The notes: a model not told the origin generated them from the letters alone. Shown: positions 7,961 through 16,906, numbered from the stretch's first letter. The stretch is 29,521 nucleotides of DNA from an uncultured Blautia sp. (GCA_934364795.1 CAKRMK010000039.1:1-29521); one strand, 5' to 3'. Program-made: numbers and translations.

Positions 7961-9568
7961 TTATTTTGTTTTTTTTCTGTCAAGGAGCAGATAAAGTAAA
8001 ATCAGCGCCCAGATAAATGCAAGACTTCCAAGAAGAATGCGTGATTCTGTGGGAAGGGGACCAAGATCTGCCTTTCCGGAGGTTTCAGAAGCCGAAATCT
8101 GGTCCAGGTGGTATAAAGAGGTCACATCACTGTATAGCTGCTGGATATAATCATCGTTTACTTCCTGCTTTCTGCGGACGGATTTGGTTACATTTTCAAT
8201 CAGCTGTCCGGCAGCATCGCGCAGGGATGCAGAGCCATTGAATACCGGGGTTACAAAAGTGTGGTCTACATTTTCGAGAAGCGTTTTGGAAGCTTTTATT
8301 TTTATGCCATAGTAAGTGGAGTTATCCTCGCCTTCTCTCGAAAGATAATCCTGATACTGCTGGGAATCCTGGGCTTTTTGGGTAACTGGTACATAACCTT
8401 CTGTTTCGGAATATGCAGTTTGCACATTGTTTGTGAGAAGATACTGAGTGAAAAGCCAGGAGGCAAGTACTTCCTGGGAATCTTTCTTATTGAAAATACA
8501 TACAGAAGGTCCCTGGGAGATCATCTGCGGGTTAGCCGGGTCGAACTGCGGAATGGTCATAACCTCTGTTTCAAAATCCACAAGAGCATCAGAACTGATA
8601 TCCACAAGTGGGGCATTTGTTCCCATCCATGTTGCACCGGCAGTAGAGTCAATGGCAAAAATACACTGGCCTGCATTTAAAAAGTTAGCAGGATAGCTGG
8701 AAATCTTGAATGTGGAAAATGCTCCTGTTTTTGCATGACTGGCAATGGTGTGCAAAAGGTCTGTTGTGGTGTCATTAAAAAGCTGTATTTCGCCGCTATC
8801 AGTGGAATATCCGGCGTCTTTTTGCTTCAGCATTTCGATCATCATGTTATCTGTGGATTTGTCAATAAAAGGAATCATTACATTCTGGCCGTTTACTTTG
8901 TAAGTGCCATCCGGATTTTGCTCCATTGCAGCCTCGCTGACCTCCCAGACAAAATCCCAGGTCAGGGTTTCCGGAAGAGTGTAGCCTAATTTTTCCACAT
9001 AGGTTTTGTTTACATAGCACACTTCTGTGGAGCGCATAAAGGGCAGGGCATAATAATGTCCGGCAAAGGAACATTCCTGAAGAAACTGGGGGATGATTTC
9101 ATCTTGTGAAACAGAATCAAAATTCAGCTTGCTTCCTCCAAGTCCGTAGGAATCATTGGAAATAAGGTCATCAAGAGGAACCACTGTGTCGTTTCCGGTA
9201 AGATAAGTGGCAATATGATCCGGGTAAGTAATGCATACATTTGGCGTAGTATCTGTGGCAATATTGGTGATAACATCATTATAAATTTTGCCGTAATCCG
9301 TATAAAGCCGGAGGTCTACCGTAATATTGGGGTACAGAGCCTCAAAATCAGAGATCGCCTTTTTGTAGATATCTGTCTGGGTTTTGTTTGTATCATTTTT
9401 TGCCCAGAATGTGATTTCATAATTTCTGGAAGTGTCAAATTCATCCGGAATGGTAAACGCACTTTGTTCTTTTGCTCCGTGACATCCTGTAAGTCCCAAA
9501 AGACTTCCGGCTGCCAGTGAGGCAATGAGAAATCTGAAAACAGGACGCTTTTTGTTAAATGGTTTCAT
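7961..9568 (-). CDS. Solute-binding lipoprotein of a carbohydrate ABC importer, with C-terminal membrane anchor
   Basis: An extracellular substrate-binding protein of the family 1 sugar-binding group (535 residues). The N terminus is a lipoprotein signal with lipobox L26-T-G-C29, so the mature protein should be lipid-anchored. Family-like features are ITFWAKNDTNKTQ near the start, DFEALYPNITVDL and a central AGQCIFAIDSTAGATWMG stretch. Unusually, the C terminus ends with a hydrophobic helix (about residues 509-528, LGSLAFIWALILLYLLL) followed by RKKTK, a predicted second membrane anchor. It overlaps the upstream permease gene by four bases and is the last gene of the importer operon. The ligand cannot be told from the sequence. 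Confidence 0.9.
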   Translation of the reverse strand: MKPFNKKRPVFRFLIASLAAGSLLGLTGCHGAKEQSAFTIPDEFDTSRNYEITFWAKNDTNKTQTDIYKKAISDFEALYPNITVDLRLYTDYGKIYNDVITNIATDTTPNVCITYPDHIATYLTGNDTVVPLDDLISNDSYGLGGSKLNFDSVSQDEIIPQFLQECSFAGHYYALPFMRSTEVCYVNKTYVEKLGYTLPETLTWDFVWEVSEAAMEQNPDGTYKVNGQNVMIPFIDKSTDNMMIEMLKQKDAGYSTDSGEIQLFNDTTTDLLHTIASHAKTGAFSTFKISSYPANFLNAGQCIFAIDSTAGATWMGTNAPLVDISSDALVDFETEVMTIPQFDPANPQMISQGPSVCIFNKKDSQEVLASWLFTQYLLTNNVQTAYSETEGYVPVTQKAQDSQQYQDYLSREGEDNSTYYGIKIKASKTLLENVDHTFVTPVFNGSASLRDAAGQLIENVTKSVRRKQEVNDDYIQQLYSDVTSLYHLDQISASETSGKADLGPLPTESRILLGSLAFIWALILLYLLLDRKKTK

Positions 9569-10440
9569 CCTTTTGTACCTCCTCTTGAAACACCTGCCAT
9601 GATTTTATTTCGGAAAATCAGGAATAAAATGATCAGTGGGAGAGAGATTACAACAACAGCCGCCATCATAGCTGGCACATTTTCCCTGCCGAAACCGTTT
9701 TCGCGGATTTCCTGGATTCCATTGGATACAAGGTAGTAATTCTGGTCGTCTGTGATCAGGCGGGGCCATACATAGGAGTTCCAGCATTCGATTACTTTCA
9801 GGATAGCAATTGTCACCATAGTTGGCTTGCAGATGGGAATCATGACTTTGCACAGATATTTCAGGTCAGATGTGCCATCTACTTTTGCCGCACGGTAAAG
9901 CTCGTCAGGAACCTGCTCAAAATTTTCTTTCAGAAGATAAATATAAAATACTGAAGTGACAGAAGGCAGGATCAGTCCAAGGAAAGAGTTTCGCATGTCC
10001 AGATTGGTGATTGTTACAAAGTTTGTGATGATCACAAGCTCATTTGGAATCATCATAAGGGAAAGAAATAATGTAAAAGCCAGATTTTTTCCCCGGAAAT
10101 CCAGTCTTGCAAAAGCAAAAGCAGAAAGTGTGATTACCACCATCATGATTGCAGTGGTGATTACTGTAAAAATAAGAGTATTAAGCAGATACCGTCCAAG
10201 AGGAACGGATGTAAAGGCATCTACATAATTCTGAAAGGTGGGGGTCAGGGTAAAAAAGCTGGGAATGTGTTCTGCGTTGTAAGAGCTGTAACTTTTTACA
10301 GAGGTAAGGAGCATCCAGTAAAAAGGAAACAGTACCACCAGTGCCCACAAAGTAAGCAGAACATAGGTGATTACCCGAAGAACGGTATTTCTTCGTCCAG
10401 CGGTCTGTTCTATTTTGGTAAATTGAGTTAAATTATCCAT
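9565..10440 (-). CDS. Carbohydrate ABC transporter permease (MalG/AraQ type)
   Basis: A 291-residue inner-membrane permease with about six hydrophobic segments. The cytoplasmic EAA loop reads ELYRAAKVDGTSDLKYLCKVMIPICKP, the contact site for the ATPase. An N-terminal VVLFPFYWMLLTSVKS segment is typical of MalG-like subunits. The start is preceded by GAGGA. It lies 24 bases after the first permease gene and overlaps the binding-protein gene by four bases (ATGA), so the three are coupled. It should pair with the neighbouring MalF-type permease to form the channel. Confidence 0.95.
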   Translation of the reverse strand: MDNLTQFTKIEQTAGRRNTVLRVITYVLLTLWALVVLFPFYWMLLTSVKSYSSYNAEHIPSFFTLTPTFQNYVDAFTSVPLGRYLLNTLIFTVITTAIMMVVITLSAFAFARLDFRGKNLAFTLFLSLMMIPNELVIITNFVTITNLDMRNSFLGLILPSVTSVFYIYLLKENFEQVPDELYRAAKVDGTSDLKYLCKVMIPICKPTMVTIAILKVIECWNSYVWPRLITDDQNYYLVSNGIQEIRENGFGRENVPAMMAAVVVISLPLIILFLIFRNKIMAGVSRGGTKG

Positions 10441-10464
10441 TTTGTGTCCTCGTTTTTATTTTTC

Positions 10465-11358
10465 CTAAGAATAATATACATGTTTTTTGCTCACAAGCAG
10501 ATTAATGCAGGTGATTGTCAAAACGATAACAAACAGTATAATGGCTGCCGCGGAAGCGTAGGAGGGATATCCGCCTCCATTTCCATAAAGCATGTCATAT
10601 ACATATCCAACAATGGTATTCATTCCTGCTGCATTTAGGTCTGTTCCAAATAAGGCTACGGCATCACTGTAGGCCTTAAATGCGCCTATAAAACCTGTGA
10701 TGATCAGATAAAAGACAGTAGGGGATATCATAGGCAAAGTGATCTTTACGAAAATGCGGAACTTTGAAGTTCCGTCTACTCTGGCAGCATTGTAGTAATT
10801 CTGATTGACAGAAGCAAGTGCGCTGGTCAGGATCAGGACTTTAAAAGGCATGACTACCCAGATGGTATAAATGCAAAGTACCAGCATTTTTGCCCAGTAA
10901 GGTCCGTCAATAAAATCAACGGAGCCATGTCCAAAAAGGTTCAGAAGCAGATTCACAAGGCCATCAGAGTAGGCTGTTTTCTTAAAAAGAATCATAAAAA
11001 CAAGACCTACTGCCAGTGTGTTTGTCACATAAGGCAGGAAATAAATGGTCTGATAAAGCTTTTTTAGAGCCCTGATGGAGCTTAAACCAACGGAAATCAG
11101 AAGTGCCAGCAAAGTGGAAAGAGGCACTGTGATGATTACCAGAAGGAATGTATTTTTGATTGCCTGAAGAAAATAAGGATCGTGGAGCACATAGGAATAA
11201 TTGTATATGCCGGTTCCATAATAGGTCTGGGAGGCAGAGTTGTAGCCCTCCTCAAAGGAGTAAATAAAAACATCAATAAGAGGATAAACCATGAAAACTC
11301 CCAGAAAAGCAATGGCAGGCAGAAGATAAAGCCAGCCCTTTAGGTTTTGTTTTTTCAT
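10465..11358 (-). CDS. Carbohydrate ABC transporter permease (MalF/UgpA type)
   Basis: A 297-residue permease with six predicted membrane segments, starting with WLYLLPAIAFLGVFMVYPLIDVFIYSF as is usual for UgpA/MalF-like subunits. The EAA loop is YYNAARVDGTSKFRIFVKITLPMISP. AAAGGAGG precedes the start. It follows the ATPase gene by 12 bases in the same operon. It forms the membrane channel with the second permease. Confidence 0.95.
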   Translation of the reverse strand: MKKQNLKGWLYLLPAIAFLGVFMVYPLIDVFIYSFEEGYNSASQTYYGTGIYNYSYVLHDPYFLQAIKNTFLLVIITVPLSTLLALLISVGLSSIRALKKLYQTIYFLPYVTNTLAVGLVFMILFKKTAYSDGLVNLLLNLFGHGSVDFIDGPYWAKMLVLCIYTIWVVMPFKVLILTSALASVNQNYYNAARVDGTSKFRIFVKITLPMISPTVFYLIITGFIGAFKAYSDAVALFGTDLNAAGMNTIVGYVYDMLYGNGGGYPSYASAAAIILFVIVLTITCINLLVSKKHVYYS

Positions 11359-11370
11359 AGGTGCCTCCTT

Positions 11371-12465
11371 TTAAATGTAAATACGTTCTTCGCTTTGGGC
11401 GTGGAACAGGAAAATCTTATTTGATTTAATGGAAAAACGAATGGTTTTTGCACTAAGGTCTACATTATTTTCTGCACTGATAATGGAACGGATAGTGGGA
11501 GATACACAGGCTGCATGGGAAGATACTACAGAAATATCCCTTCCCATTACTTCTACTCCTCCAAGCTGGCAGCACAGAGGTCCGTTTTTGTCCAGTATAA
11601 AACCTTCCGGACGGATTCCTACGTATACGCTTTGGCTGGAAACTCCCGGAACAGATAAAATGGCGTTTTCCCCAATGTAAAGTTCGTTGTTTCTGACTTC
11701 ACCGTGAAATACATTGATAGGTGGAGTGCCAAGGAATTTTGCAACAAAAAGATTTACAGGGCTGTCGTAAACATCCTGGGGCTTGCCAATCTGCTGAACA
11801 ACGCCTTGTTTCATAACGACAATCATATCAGAAATACTCATGGCTTCTTCCTGGTCATGGGTTACGAAAACAGTGGTGATCTTGGTGGCGCGCTGGATCT
11901 TGCGGATCTCTTCACGGGTCTGCAGACGAAGTCTTGCATCCAGGTTGGAAAGAGGCTCATCAAGGAGAAGGACTTTTGGCATTTTTACAAGGGCACGGGC
12001 AATGGCTACGCGCTGCTGCTGACCACCGGAAAGCTCAAAGGGGCGTCTGTCCATCAGTTCTGTAATCTGTACCAGCCGTGCTGCATCCAGGGCACGTTTG
12101 TCCATTTCTGACTTGGAAAGCTTGTTTTTTCCCTTCAGATTTTGTAAAGGAAAAATAATATTCTGTTTTACTGTAAGATGGGGATAAAGGGCATAATTCT
12201 GGAATACCATGCCTACGCCCCTGTGTTCTACAGGAACATCTGTAACATCATCCTCTCCGAATAAAATTTTTCCGTTGGTTGGTTTTTCAAGACCGCAGAT
12301 CATGTTCAAAGTGGTACTTTTGCCACAGCCGGAAGGTCCAAGAAGACCGATCAGCTGTCCGTCTGGAATCTCAAAATTAAAATTGTTTACTGCCGTAACC
12401 GGTTCCTGGGCTTTTTTGCCACGGGGCGGAAACTGTTTGGTGAGATGTTCTAATACGATTTTCAT
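11371..12465 (-). CDS. ABC importer ATPase of MsmK/UgpC/MalK type
   Basis: The energy-coupling ATPase for the sugar importer encoded downstream. It has Walker A GPSGCGKST, Q-loop VFQNYALYP, signature LSGGQQQR, Walker B VLLLDEP followed by the D-loop SNLDARLR, and switch histidine VTHDQEEA. A C-terminal TOBE/OB region includes VYVGIRPEGF. I start at the second Met (12465), preceded by AGGAG. A Met seven codons earlier at 12486 overlaps that ribosome site. The product has 364 residues, normal for MalK-like ATPases. Placing the ATPase first in its own importer operon differs from many Gram-positives that share one MsmK. Confidence 0.94.
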   Translation of the reverse strand: MKIVLEHLTKQFPPRGKKAQEPVTAVNNFNFEIPDGQLIGLLGPSGCGKSTTLNMICGLEKPTNGKILFGEDDVTDVPVEHRGVGMVFQNYALYPHLTVKQNIIFPLQNLKGKNKLSKSEMDKRALDAARLVQITELMDRRPFELSGGQQQRVAIARALVKMPKVLLLDEPLSNLDARLRLQTREEIRKIQRATKITTVFVTHDQEEAMSISDMIVVMKQGVVQQIGKPQDVYDSPVNLFVAKFLGTPPINVFHGEVRNNELYIGENAILSVPGVSSQSVYVGIRPEGFILDKNGPLCCQLGGVEVMGRDISVVSSHAACVSPTIRSIISAENNVDLSAKTIRFSIKSNKIFLFHAQSEERIYI

Positions 12466-12520
12466 ACTTTTTCTCCTGATTTTCATTCGGATTTATTTTG
12501 TTCGAAAAAAGCCTGTTTTT

Positions 12521-12549
12521 ATTATAGCGAATTTTGCCAGATTGTACAA
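12521..12549 (-). promoter_or_regulatory. Promoter of the ABC importer operon
   Basis: On the minus strand, TTGTAC (12544-12549) and TATAAT (12521-12526) are 17 bases apart. The -35 box abuts the terminator of the upstream operon. I saw no clear operator in the short leader. Confidence 0.7.
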
Positions 12550-12550
12550 T

Positions 12551-12593
12551 AAAAAAGCTCCCGCTGTCTGATTATATTGACAGGGGAGTTTTT
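12551..12593 (-). terminator. Terminator of the surface acylation operon
   Basis: Read on the minus strand, CTCCC-CTGTC pairs with GACAG-c-GGGAG across a 10-base loop (one bulge) and is followed by C and six T. It ends the transcript from the DHHW protein gene. Confidence 0.85.
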
Positions 12594-12639
12594 CAGATTT
12601 CAAATTGACTGAGAAATCAGAAGCAGAGTGACTGATTTC

Positions 12640-13998
12640 TCAGTCAGAGGAAGTGATATCATTGGAATCCGTATTGTCAGAATCCATATTGTCAGAATCG
12701 GTATTGCTGGAATCTGAATCACTGGAGTTCATATTGCTGGAATCTGCGATATCCGATTCTGTATTGTCAGAATTAGCAGTGCCGGAATCAATGTTTGGGG
12801 CAACGCCGGAATCTGCGTCAGCTGCAGTTGCCAGATTTGCTTTTTCAGAAGGCGCCAGTGCCAGCTCCAGAGAAGTATCGCTGTAAAAAGTGTTTGCATT
12901 GTAAAGATACAGCACTTCCTGAATTTCTTCAACCTGAATCAGCTCTTCCAGATCGTCATAAAAATAACGGGGATCTACCATTACAATTTTACGGTAGTAG
13001 GGGGCAAGAAAAGGAACCAGGCTGTTAGCATAGGAATCCTTGATTACAAGCAAAGTGCGATTTTCTTCAACAGGAGTGGAAATGATTACTTTACCGTGGT
13101 TTCCGTTAAAGAACATGGCGTATTTATCTCTGGTATCCAGATTGCTGGTGTCATAAAAGCTGGCAGTTTTTTTCTGCTCGTCCACATAGTTTACTACAGA
13201 AGCTGGCACTTCATCACGGGGAAGAAAAACATCCATTTCTTCTTTTTCAGAAGCACGAAAACCGCTTTTGGCGGAAAGTGTTCCCTGAAAATCCATGGAA
13301 ACAGGAAGCTTGTCATAGGAAATGGATCCGGAATTAATGCCAAGGACTTTTGCCAGCTCAAGGTAGGCAAAGTAGGCTCCCTGTGTGGTCCAGTGGTGGT
13401 CCGTATGATAGTAAATGCCATCATCCTTGTGGGCTGTGAGAGTGTCACGGACATCTACAAATGTAACGCCTGCATTTTCAAGGGCTTTTTTTGTGGCATC
13501 CAGGTAAGGATTCTGGTCGGTTGCCGGGGCAAGCGCCGGAAGCTTATCGGAGAGGATATTTACTGCATTTGGTGCAATCAGCGCATATTGCTTCAGGTCA
13601 GTGTGTCTGGCTGCAAAATTCATCATGGAATTAACTGTGCGGTCAAGGCGTTCCTGGGAAGGTGCGGTAAAATCCTCCATAAGATAGCCTTTTTTGCCAA
13701 GGAATACTCCGTTTCCCTCTGTGTTGCCAAAAATACGCTGAACAGAAGCACGAAGTGTGATCCACCAGTCACGGAGAAAGAACTGGTCGTTTACATAGGT
13801 TTCGTAATTATCAGCGAATTTGCCGGATGTTATCTGTGATGCACTGATTTCCGGACGGGAGGCAAGTACACGGTTTTCTTTCTGGGAAAACCCACGGTCC
13901 GGAAGAATAAGATTGATCACCAGAACGATCAGGATAAACACGCCGAAAAACATTCCGGTGAGATGGTAAAAATAACGGTATCCAGATTTCTTTTTCAT
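12640..13998 (-). CDS. DHHW family membrane-anchored acyltransferase-associated protein
   Basis: A 452-residue protein related to the SGNH-like AlgJ/AlgX/DltD partners of MBOAT acyltransferases. One N-terminal membrane segment (about 13-32) anchors an extracellular domain. D200-H201-H202-W203 in HTDHHWTTQG is the family signature and likely catalytic site. S322 in VIKDSYANS fits the conserved nucleophile position. Residues 395-452 are a low-complexity Ser/Asp/Asn/Thr tail with repeated DSDN-type units, not expected for a catalytic domain. GGAGG precedes the start. As last gene of the four-gene operon it probably moves acyl groups onto a surface polymer; the polymer and the acyl group are unknown. 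Confidence 0.85.
   Translation of the reverse strand: MKKKSGYRYFYHLTGMFFGVFILIVLVINLILPDRGFSQKENRVLASRPEISASQITSGKFADNYETYVNDQFFLRDWWITLRASVQRIFGNTEGNGVFLGKKGYLMEDFTAPSQERLDRTVNSMMNFAARHTDLKQYALIAPNAVNILSDKLPALAPATDQNPYLDATKKALENAGVTFVDVRDTLTAHKDDGIYYHTDHHWTTQGAYFAYLELAKVLGINSGSISYDKLPVSMDFQGTLSAKSGFRASEKEEMDVFLPRDEVPASVVNYVDEQKKTASFYDTSNLDTRDKYAMFFNGNHGKVIISTPVEENRTLLVIKDSYANSLVPFLAPYYRKIVMVDPRYFYDDLEELIQVEEIQEVLYLYNANTFYSDTSLELALAPSEKANLATAADADSGVAPNIDSGTANSDNTESDIADSSNMNSSDSDSSNTDSDNMDSDNTDSNDITSSD
12648..12790 (-). repeat. Degenerate 15-bp tandem repeats encoding the Ser/Asp/Asn tail
   Basis: On the plus strand the unit is close to TATTGTCAGAATC plus two bases, repeated with drift (clear copies near 12672 and 12687, weaker ones through 12770). 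It encodes units such as TDSDN and MDSDN, in frame throughout. Such tracts can change length by slippage. Confidence 0.7.
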
Positions 13999-14048
13999 AA
14001 ATCCTCCAAATCAAGAGCGTCTAAAACGTATTTGAAAAGTCTTCTATT

Positions 14049-15437
14049 TTAGAACTGTTGGTACATAAAAGGTGTATAGGAATTATAAATCATGTATGCA
14101 ATGCAAAGGAAAAACAGCAGCACATTGATTATCACAGCAGCAATTGTATTTTTTCTTGCCAGACGTTTAAAGCTCTGGTAAAGCCCGGGACGGCAGGAAA
14201 TAAGGGAAATGATCAGCAGGATCAGTCCTGATTTCAGGGCATAAAGGGATGCTTTATCTGCGAAGCAGGAAGCACCAAAACCGAACATGGCAGATAACAT
14301 CTTTCCAATGGCAGCAGGTGTGGTCTGGCTGAAAAATACCCATCCAATGATAACTGCCAGCATGGTGTAAAGATTACGGACCGGTGTAGGAGCTTTTTCA
14401 AGGAAGCGGTTCAGCAGGAATTTCTCTGCCAGAAGAAGCAGTCCATAGTACACACCCCAGAATACGAAATTCCAGCTTGCTCCATGCCACAGGCCTGTGA
14501 GAGCCCAGACTACAAGAATATTGCGGATATGCTTCTGTGTGGAAACACGGTTTCCTCCAAGCGGAATATAAATGTAATCGCGAAACCAGCTTCCAAGAGA
14601 CATGTGCCAGCGGCGCCAGAATTCGGAAACACTGGTGGAAATGTATGGATAGTCAAAGTTCTGGAGAAAATTAAATCCAAGCATCTGTCCAATTCCGATA
14701 GCCATGTCGGAATAACCGCTGAAGTCAAAATAAAGCTCCAGGGTATAGGCAAGAATGGCAATCCAGGTTCCAAGAAAAGATCCGGTTCCGGAGGCTGTGA
14801 TCTGTGTATACAACGCAGAAAGATTGTCTGCCAGAAGGACTTTTTTGGAAAGGCCTTTAATAAAAAGCTCTGCACCTGTACCAAGGCGTGTAATGTTGAC
14901 AAAGCGTCGGCTGATCTGGTCTTTGATATCCGTATAACGAACAATAGGACCAGCTGTCATATGTGGAAACATGGTGCTGTAAACTGCATAGGAGAAAAAT
15001 CCGCTGCAGGGCTGTGTCTTTTTCATATAAATATCAAAAATGTAAGCAAGATTTTTGAACGTATAAAAGGAAAGTCCTACAGGCAGTGCAAGCTCCGGAT
15101 AAGTCAGCTTCAGTCCTGTAATTCCGTTTACTGTATCCAGAAGAAATCCCCAGTATTTAAAGAAGCCGAGAATAAGAAGATTGACTACTACAGCAAAAAT
15201 CAGGTTCTGCTTTCTGGAAGGGTCATTTTCTTTTATGCGCCCAAGCTCTTTTCCCATGTAATAGTTAAAAAAGCTGGAAAAAAGCATGAGGATGAGATAA
15301 GTAGGATCTCCCCAGGCGTAAAAGAAAAGGCTTCCCACAAGAAGCACCGGATTACGAAAGCGTGCCGGTACCAGATAATAAATCAGTAAAAATATGGGAA
15401 GAAACGCAAATATAAAGATAACACTGTTAAATACCAT
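14049..15437 (-). CDS. MBOAT family O-acyltransferase (AlgI/DltB-like)
   Basis: A 462-residue multi-pass membrane protein of the membrane-bound O-acyltransferase family. It passes acyl groups from a cytoplasmic donor across the membrane. The conserved catalytic histidine is H318 in TGLWHGASWNF. Other family marks are YFDFSGYSDMAIG (about 236-248) and EFWRRWHMSLGSW with H278. AGGAG precedes the start. It lies 12 bases after the DUF4358 gene and 50 bases before the DHHW gene in one operon. The partners suggest O-acylation of a cell-surface glycan; the target polymer is not identifiable. Confidence 0.93.
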   Translation of the reverse strand: MVFNSVIFIFAFLPIFLLIYYLVPARFRNPVLLVGSLFFYAWGDPTYLILMLFSSFFNYYMGKELGRIKENDPSRKQNLIFAVVVNLLILGFFKYWGFLLDTVNGITGLKLTYPELALPVGLSFYTFKNLAYIFDIYMKKTQPCSGFFSYAVYSTMFPHMTAGPIVRYTDIKDQISRRFVNITRLGTGAELFIKGLSKKVLLADNLSALYTQITASGTGSFLGTWIAILAYTLELYFDFSGYSDMAIGIGQMLGFNFLQNFDYPYISTSVSEFWRRWHMSLGSWFRDYIYIPLGGNRVSTQKHIRNILVVWALTGLWHGASWNFVFWGVYYGLLLLAEKFLLNRFLEKAPTPVRNLYTMLAVIIGWVFFSQTTPAAIGKMLSAMFGFGASCFADKASLYALKSGLILLIISLISCRPGLYQSFKRLARKNTIAAVIINVLLFFLCIAYMIYNSYTPFMYQQF

Positions 15438-15449
15438 AATGAAATTCTC

Positions 15450-15941
15450 CTATATCAGGGATAGTATGATCTGACGGAGCTTAGCTGCATCAGACCCGCA
15501 GAAATACCATACATATCTGCCTCGCTTTTCTACAACGGCCTTATTCAGAAGAGCCATCTGGTCAGTACCATAGCCTTCAAAAATGTTTTTCTGGCTTTCC
15601 AGATGGGACTGGGCTGCTTCCAGATAACCTGCCGCATCAGCCTGGGTGTCAGCTTTGACTACGAAAGCTTCATCAACAGCCATAGGGGAGGCTGCTTTGC
15701 GGAAAAAGTAGCCATCTGTGCTATCACCGTCAATCTGATAAAAACGGCGGAGGCCATTTGCTCCCGGTTCATCAAGAGCGGCAACTGCGTCATCTGTTTC
15801 AAGGGAACTGGCAATTTGGTTCATGGAAATATCGGCTGCATAATCGGAAACATAAAGACGTCCAAGATATATTACCAGGAAAAGGACCATAGCACTTTTT
15901 ATAATAAGGGGTATGGTGATTTTTATGTTTATCTTTTTCAT
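15450..15941 (-). CDS. DUF4358-like membrane-anchored protein
   Basis: A 163-residue protein with one N-terminal membrane segment (about residues 9-26) and an extracellular domain. It ends with a conserved-looking GRYVWYFCGSDAAKLRQII motif. I recognise this as the DUF4358 type that accompanies MBOAT acylation operons in Lachnospiraceae; this is from memory and was not searched. Its biochemical role is unknown. The frame extends to 15977, but ATG at 15941 forms an ATGA overlap with the upstream hydrolase stop, so it is the better start. Position between the hydrolase and the acyltransferase suggests an accessory role in acyl transfer. Confidence 0.75.
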   Translation of the reverse strand: MKKINIKITIPLIIKSAMVLFLVIYLGRLYVSDYAADISMNQIASSLETDDAVAALDEPGANGLRRFYQIDGDSTDGYFFRKAASPMAVDEAFVVKADTQADAAGYLEAAQSHLESQKNIFEGYGTDQMALLNKAVVEKRGRYVWYFCGSDAAKLRQIILSLI

Positions 15942-16723
15942 ACAAGTCCCGCCCTTTCTGCCATGTAGGTAAGCCATTTGGGGTAGTAGCTGTACACCAT
16001 ATGTTCTCCATCTGGCTCATACATATTTTCATCTACAAGGAATGAATCATCAATAAAAGTGCATCCGGATTCTTCGCAAAAAGAGGCAAGAGCCTGATTA
16101 AAGGAATCGTAATAAGCCAGTGCCGGGCTTAGGTCAATTGCACTTTGCTGAATGGGAAGAATGCTGTTAATATAAATTGGGGTTTCCGGAAGTGCAGCTT
16201 TAATCTGGTCGATTTTTTCTTTGTAGGCAGCAATAAATGCGGAAGAATCCCCGTTATAAATTTCAAGGTCATTGGCACCAAATGACAGGAAAAAAACACT
16301 TGGATTCAGGCTGATGGCGGTGCTGATCTGTTCGTCAGCCGCATCAATGCGAAGGCCAAGCTTTGCAACTACAATACTAGTATCAAGAAAACCATATTCG
16401 GCGATTGATTCAGTAATGGAGTCTCCTACAATAACAGTGCCCTGAAACACCTGTTTAATCTGTACATCTGTGAGGATGTCACCCAGAACTCCCTCTTCAG
16501 AGGTGGAAGAAGATGCCGGCCTGTCTTTTTCTGCAAGGAGGCGAAGCTGGCTTTCGGTATCTGAAATATCAGCAGCTTCCAGTTGCTTAAGACGGGTTAC
16601 AGTTTCTTGACATAGTTTATCTGAGTTGCTGCTTCGAGAGCAAAAAAAAGCTACCCCTGCAGCCAGCAATATGGTAGCTGGGATAACGGCAAGAATGATT
16701 TTATTATTTTTAATATTTTTCAA
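15938..16723 (-). CDS. Membrane-anchored SGNH/GDSL hydrolase
   Basis: A 261-residue esterase/acetyltransferase-like protein with an N-terminal signal anchor (about 9-28), so the catalytic domain is outside the cell. The SGNH blocks are visible: GDS with S102 (IVGDSITES), G149 and N151 in SFGANDL, and the C-terminal D238xxH241 in EPDGEH. The start is TTG at 16723, with GGAG nine bases upstream; I found no ATG that fits. It is the first gene of the acylation operon and overlaps the DUF4358 gene by four bases. Enzymes of this type either add or remove O-acetyl groups on glycans; which applies here is unclear. Confidence 0.88.
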   Translation of the reverse strand: MKNIKNNKIILAVIPATILLAAGVAFFCSRSSNSDKLCQETVTRLKQLEAADISDTESQLRLLAEKDRPASSSTSEEGVLGDILTDVQIKQVFQGTVIVGDSITESIAEYGFLDTSIVVAKLGLRIDAADEQISTAISLNPSVFFLSFGANDLEIYNGDSSAFIAAYKEKIDQIKAALPETPIYINSILPIQQSAIDLSPALAYYDSFNQALASFCEESGCTFIDDSFLVDENMYEPDGEHMVYSYYPKWLTYMAERAGLV

Positions 16724-16772
16724 AATGACTTTCTCCGATAAAAATAGATATATTTCGTTTTCCTTCGACTTT

Positions 16773-16800
16773 ATTATAATACGGAAGCAAAAAACTTCAA
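16773..16800 (-). promoter_or_regulatory. Promoter of the surface acylation operon
   Basis: On the minus strand, TTGAAG (16795-16800) and TATAAT (16773-16778) are separated by 16 bases, about 50 bases ahead of the TTG start. Confidence 0.65.
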
Positions 16801-16852
16801 GCAGAAATTGTGTTATTAAGTATAGGAATTTACAAAGTTTTCCGGGTTTTTA

Positions 16853-16881
16853 TGGACGAAAATGCACAAAAGGGTTATACT
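16853..16881 (+). promoter_or_regulatory. Promoter of the DUF308 protein gene
   Basis: TGGACG (16853-16858) and TATACT (16876-16881) are 17 bases apart. The promoter covers an in-frame ATG at 16862, which supports the downstream start at 16907. Confidence 0.55.
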
Positions 16882-16906
16882 GACTAAAAGGACAGGAGGA
16901 TCATTC

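Noticed and set aside
13096..13839. 247-codon plus-strand frame
   Set aside because: It is a shadow of the DHHW protein gene, with atypical Cys-rich composition and no ribosome binding site.
14484..15389. 301-codon plus-strand frame
   Set aside because: It is antisense to the MBOAT gene. The product is Lys/Cys/His-rich with no fold-like pattern and no ribosome site was recognised.
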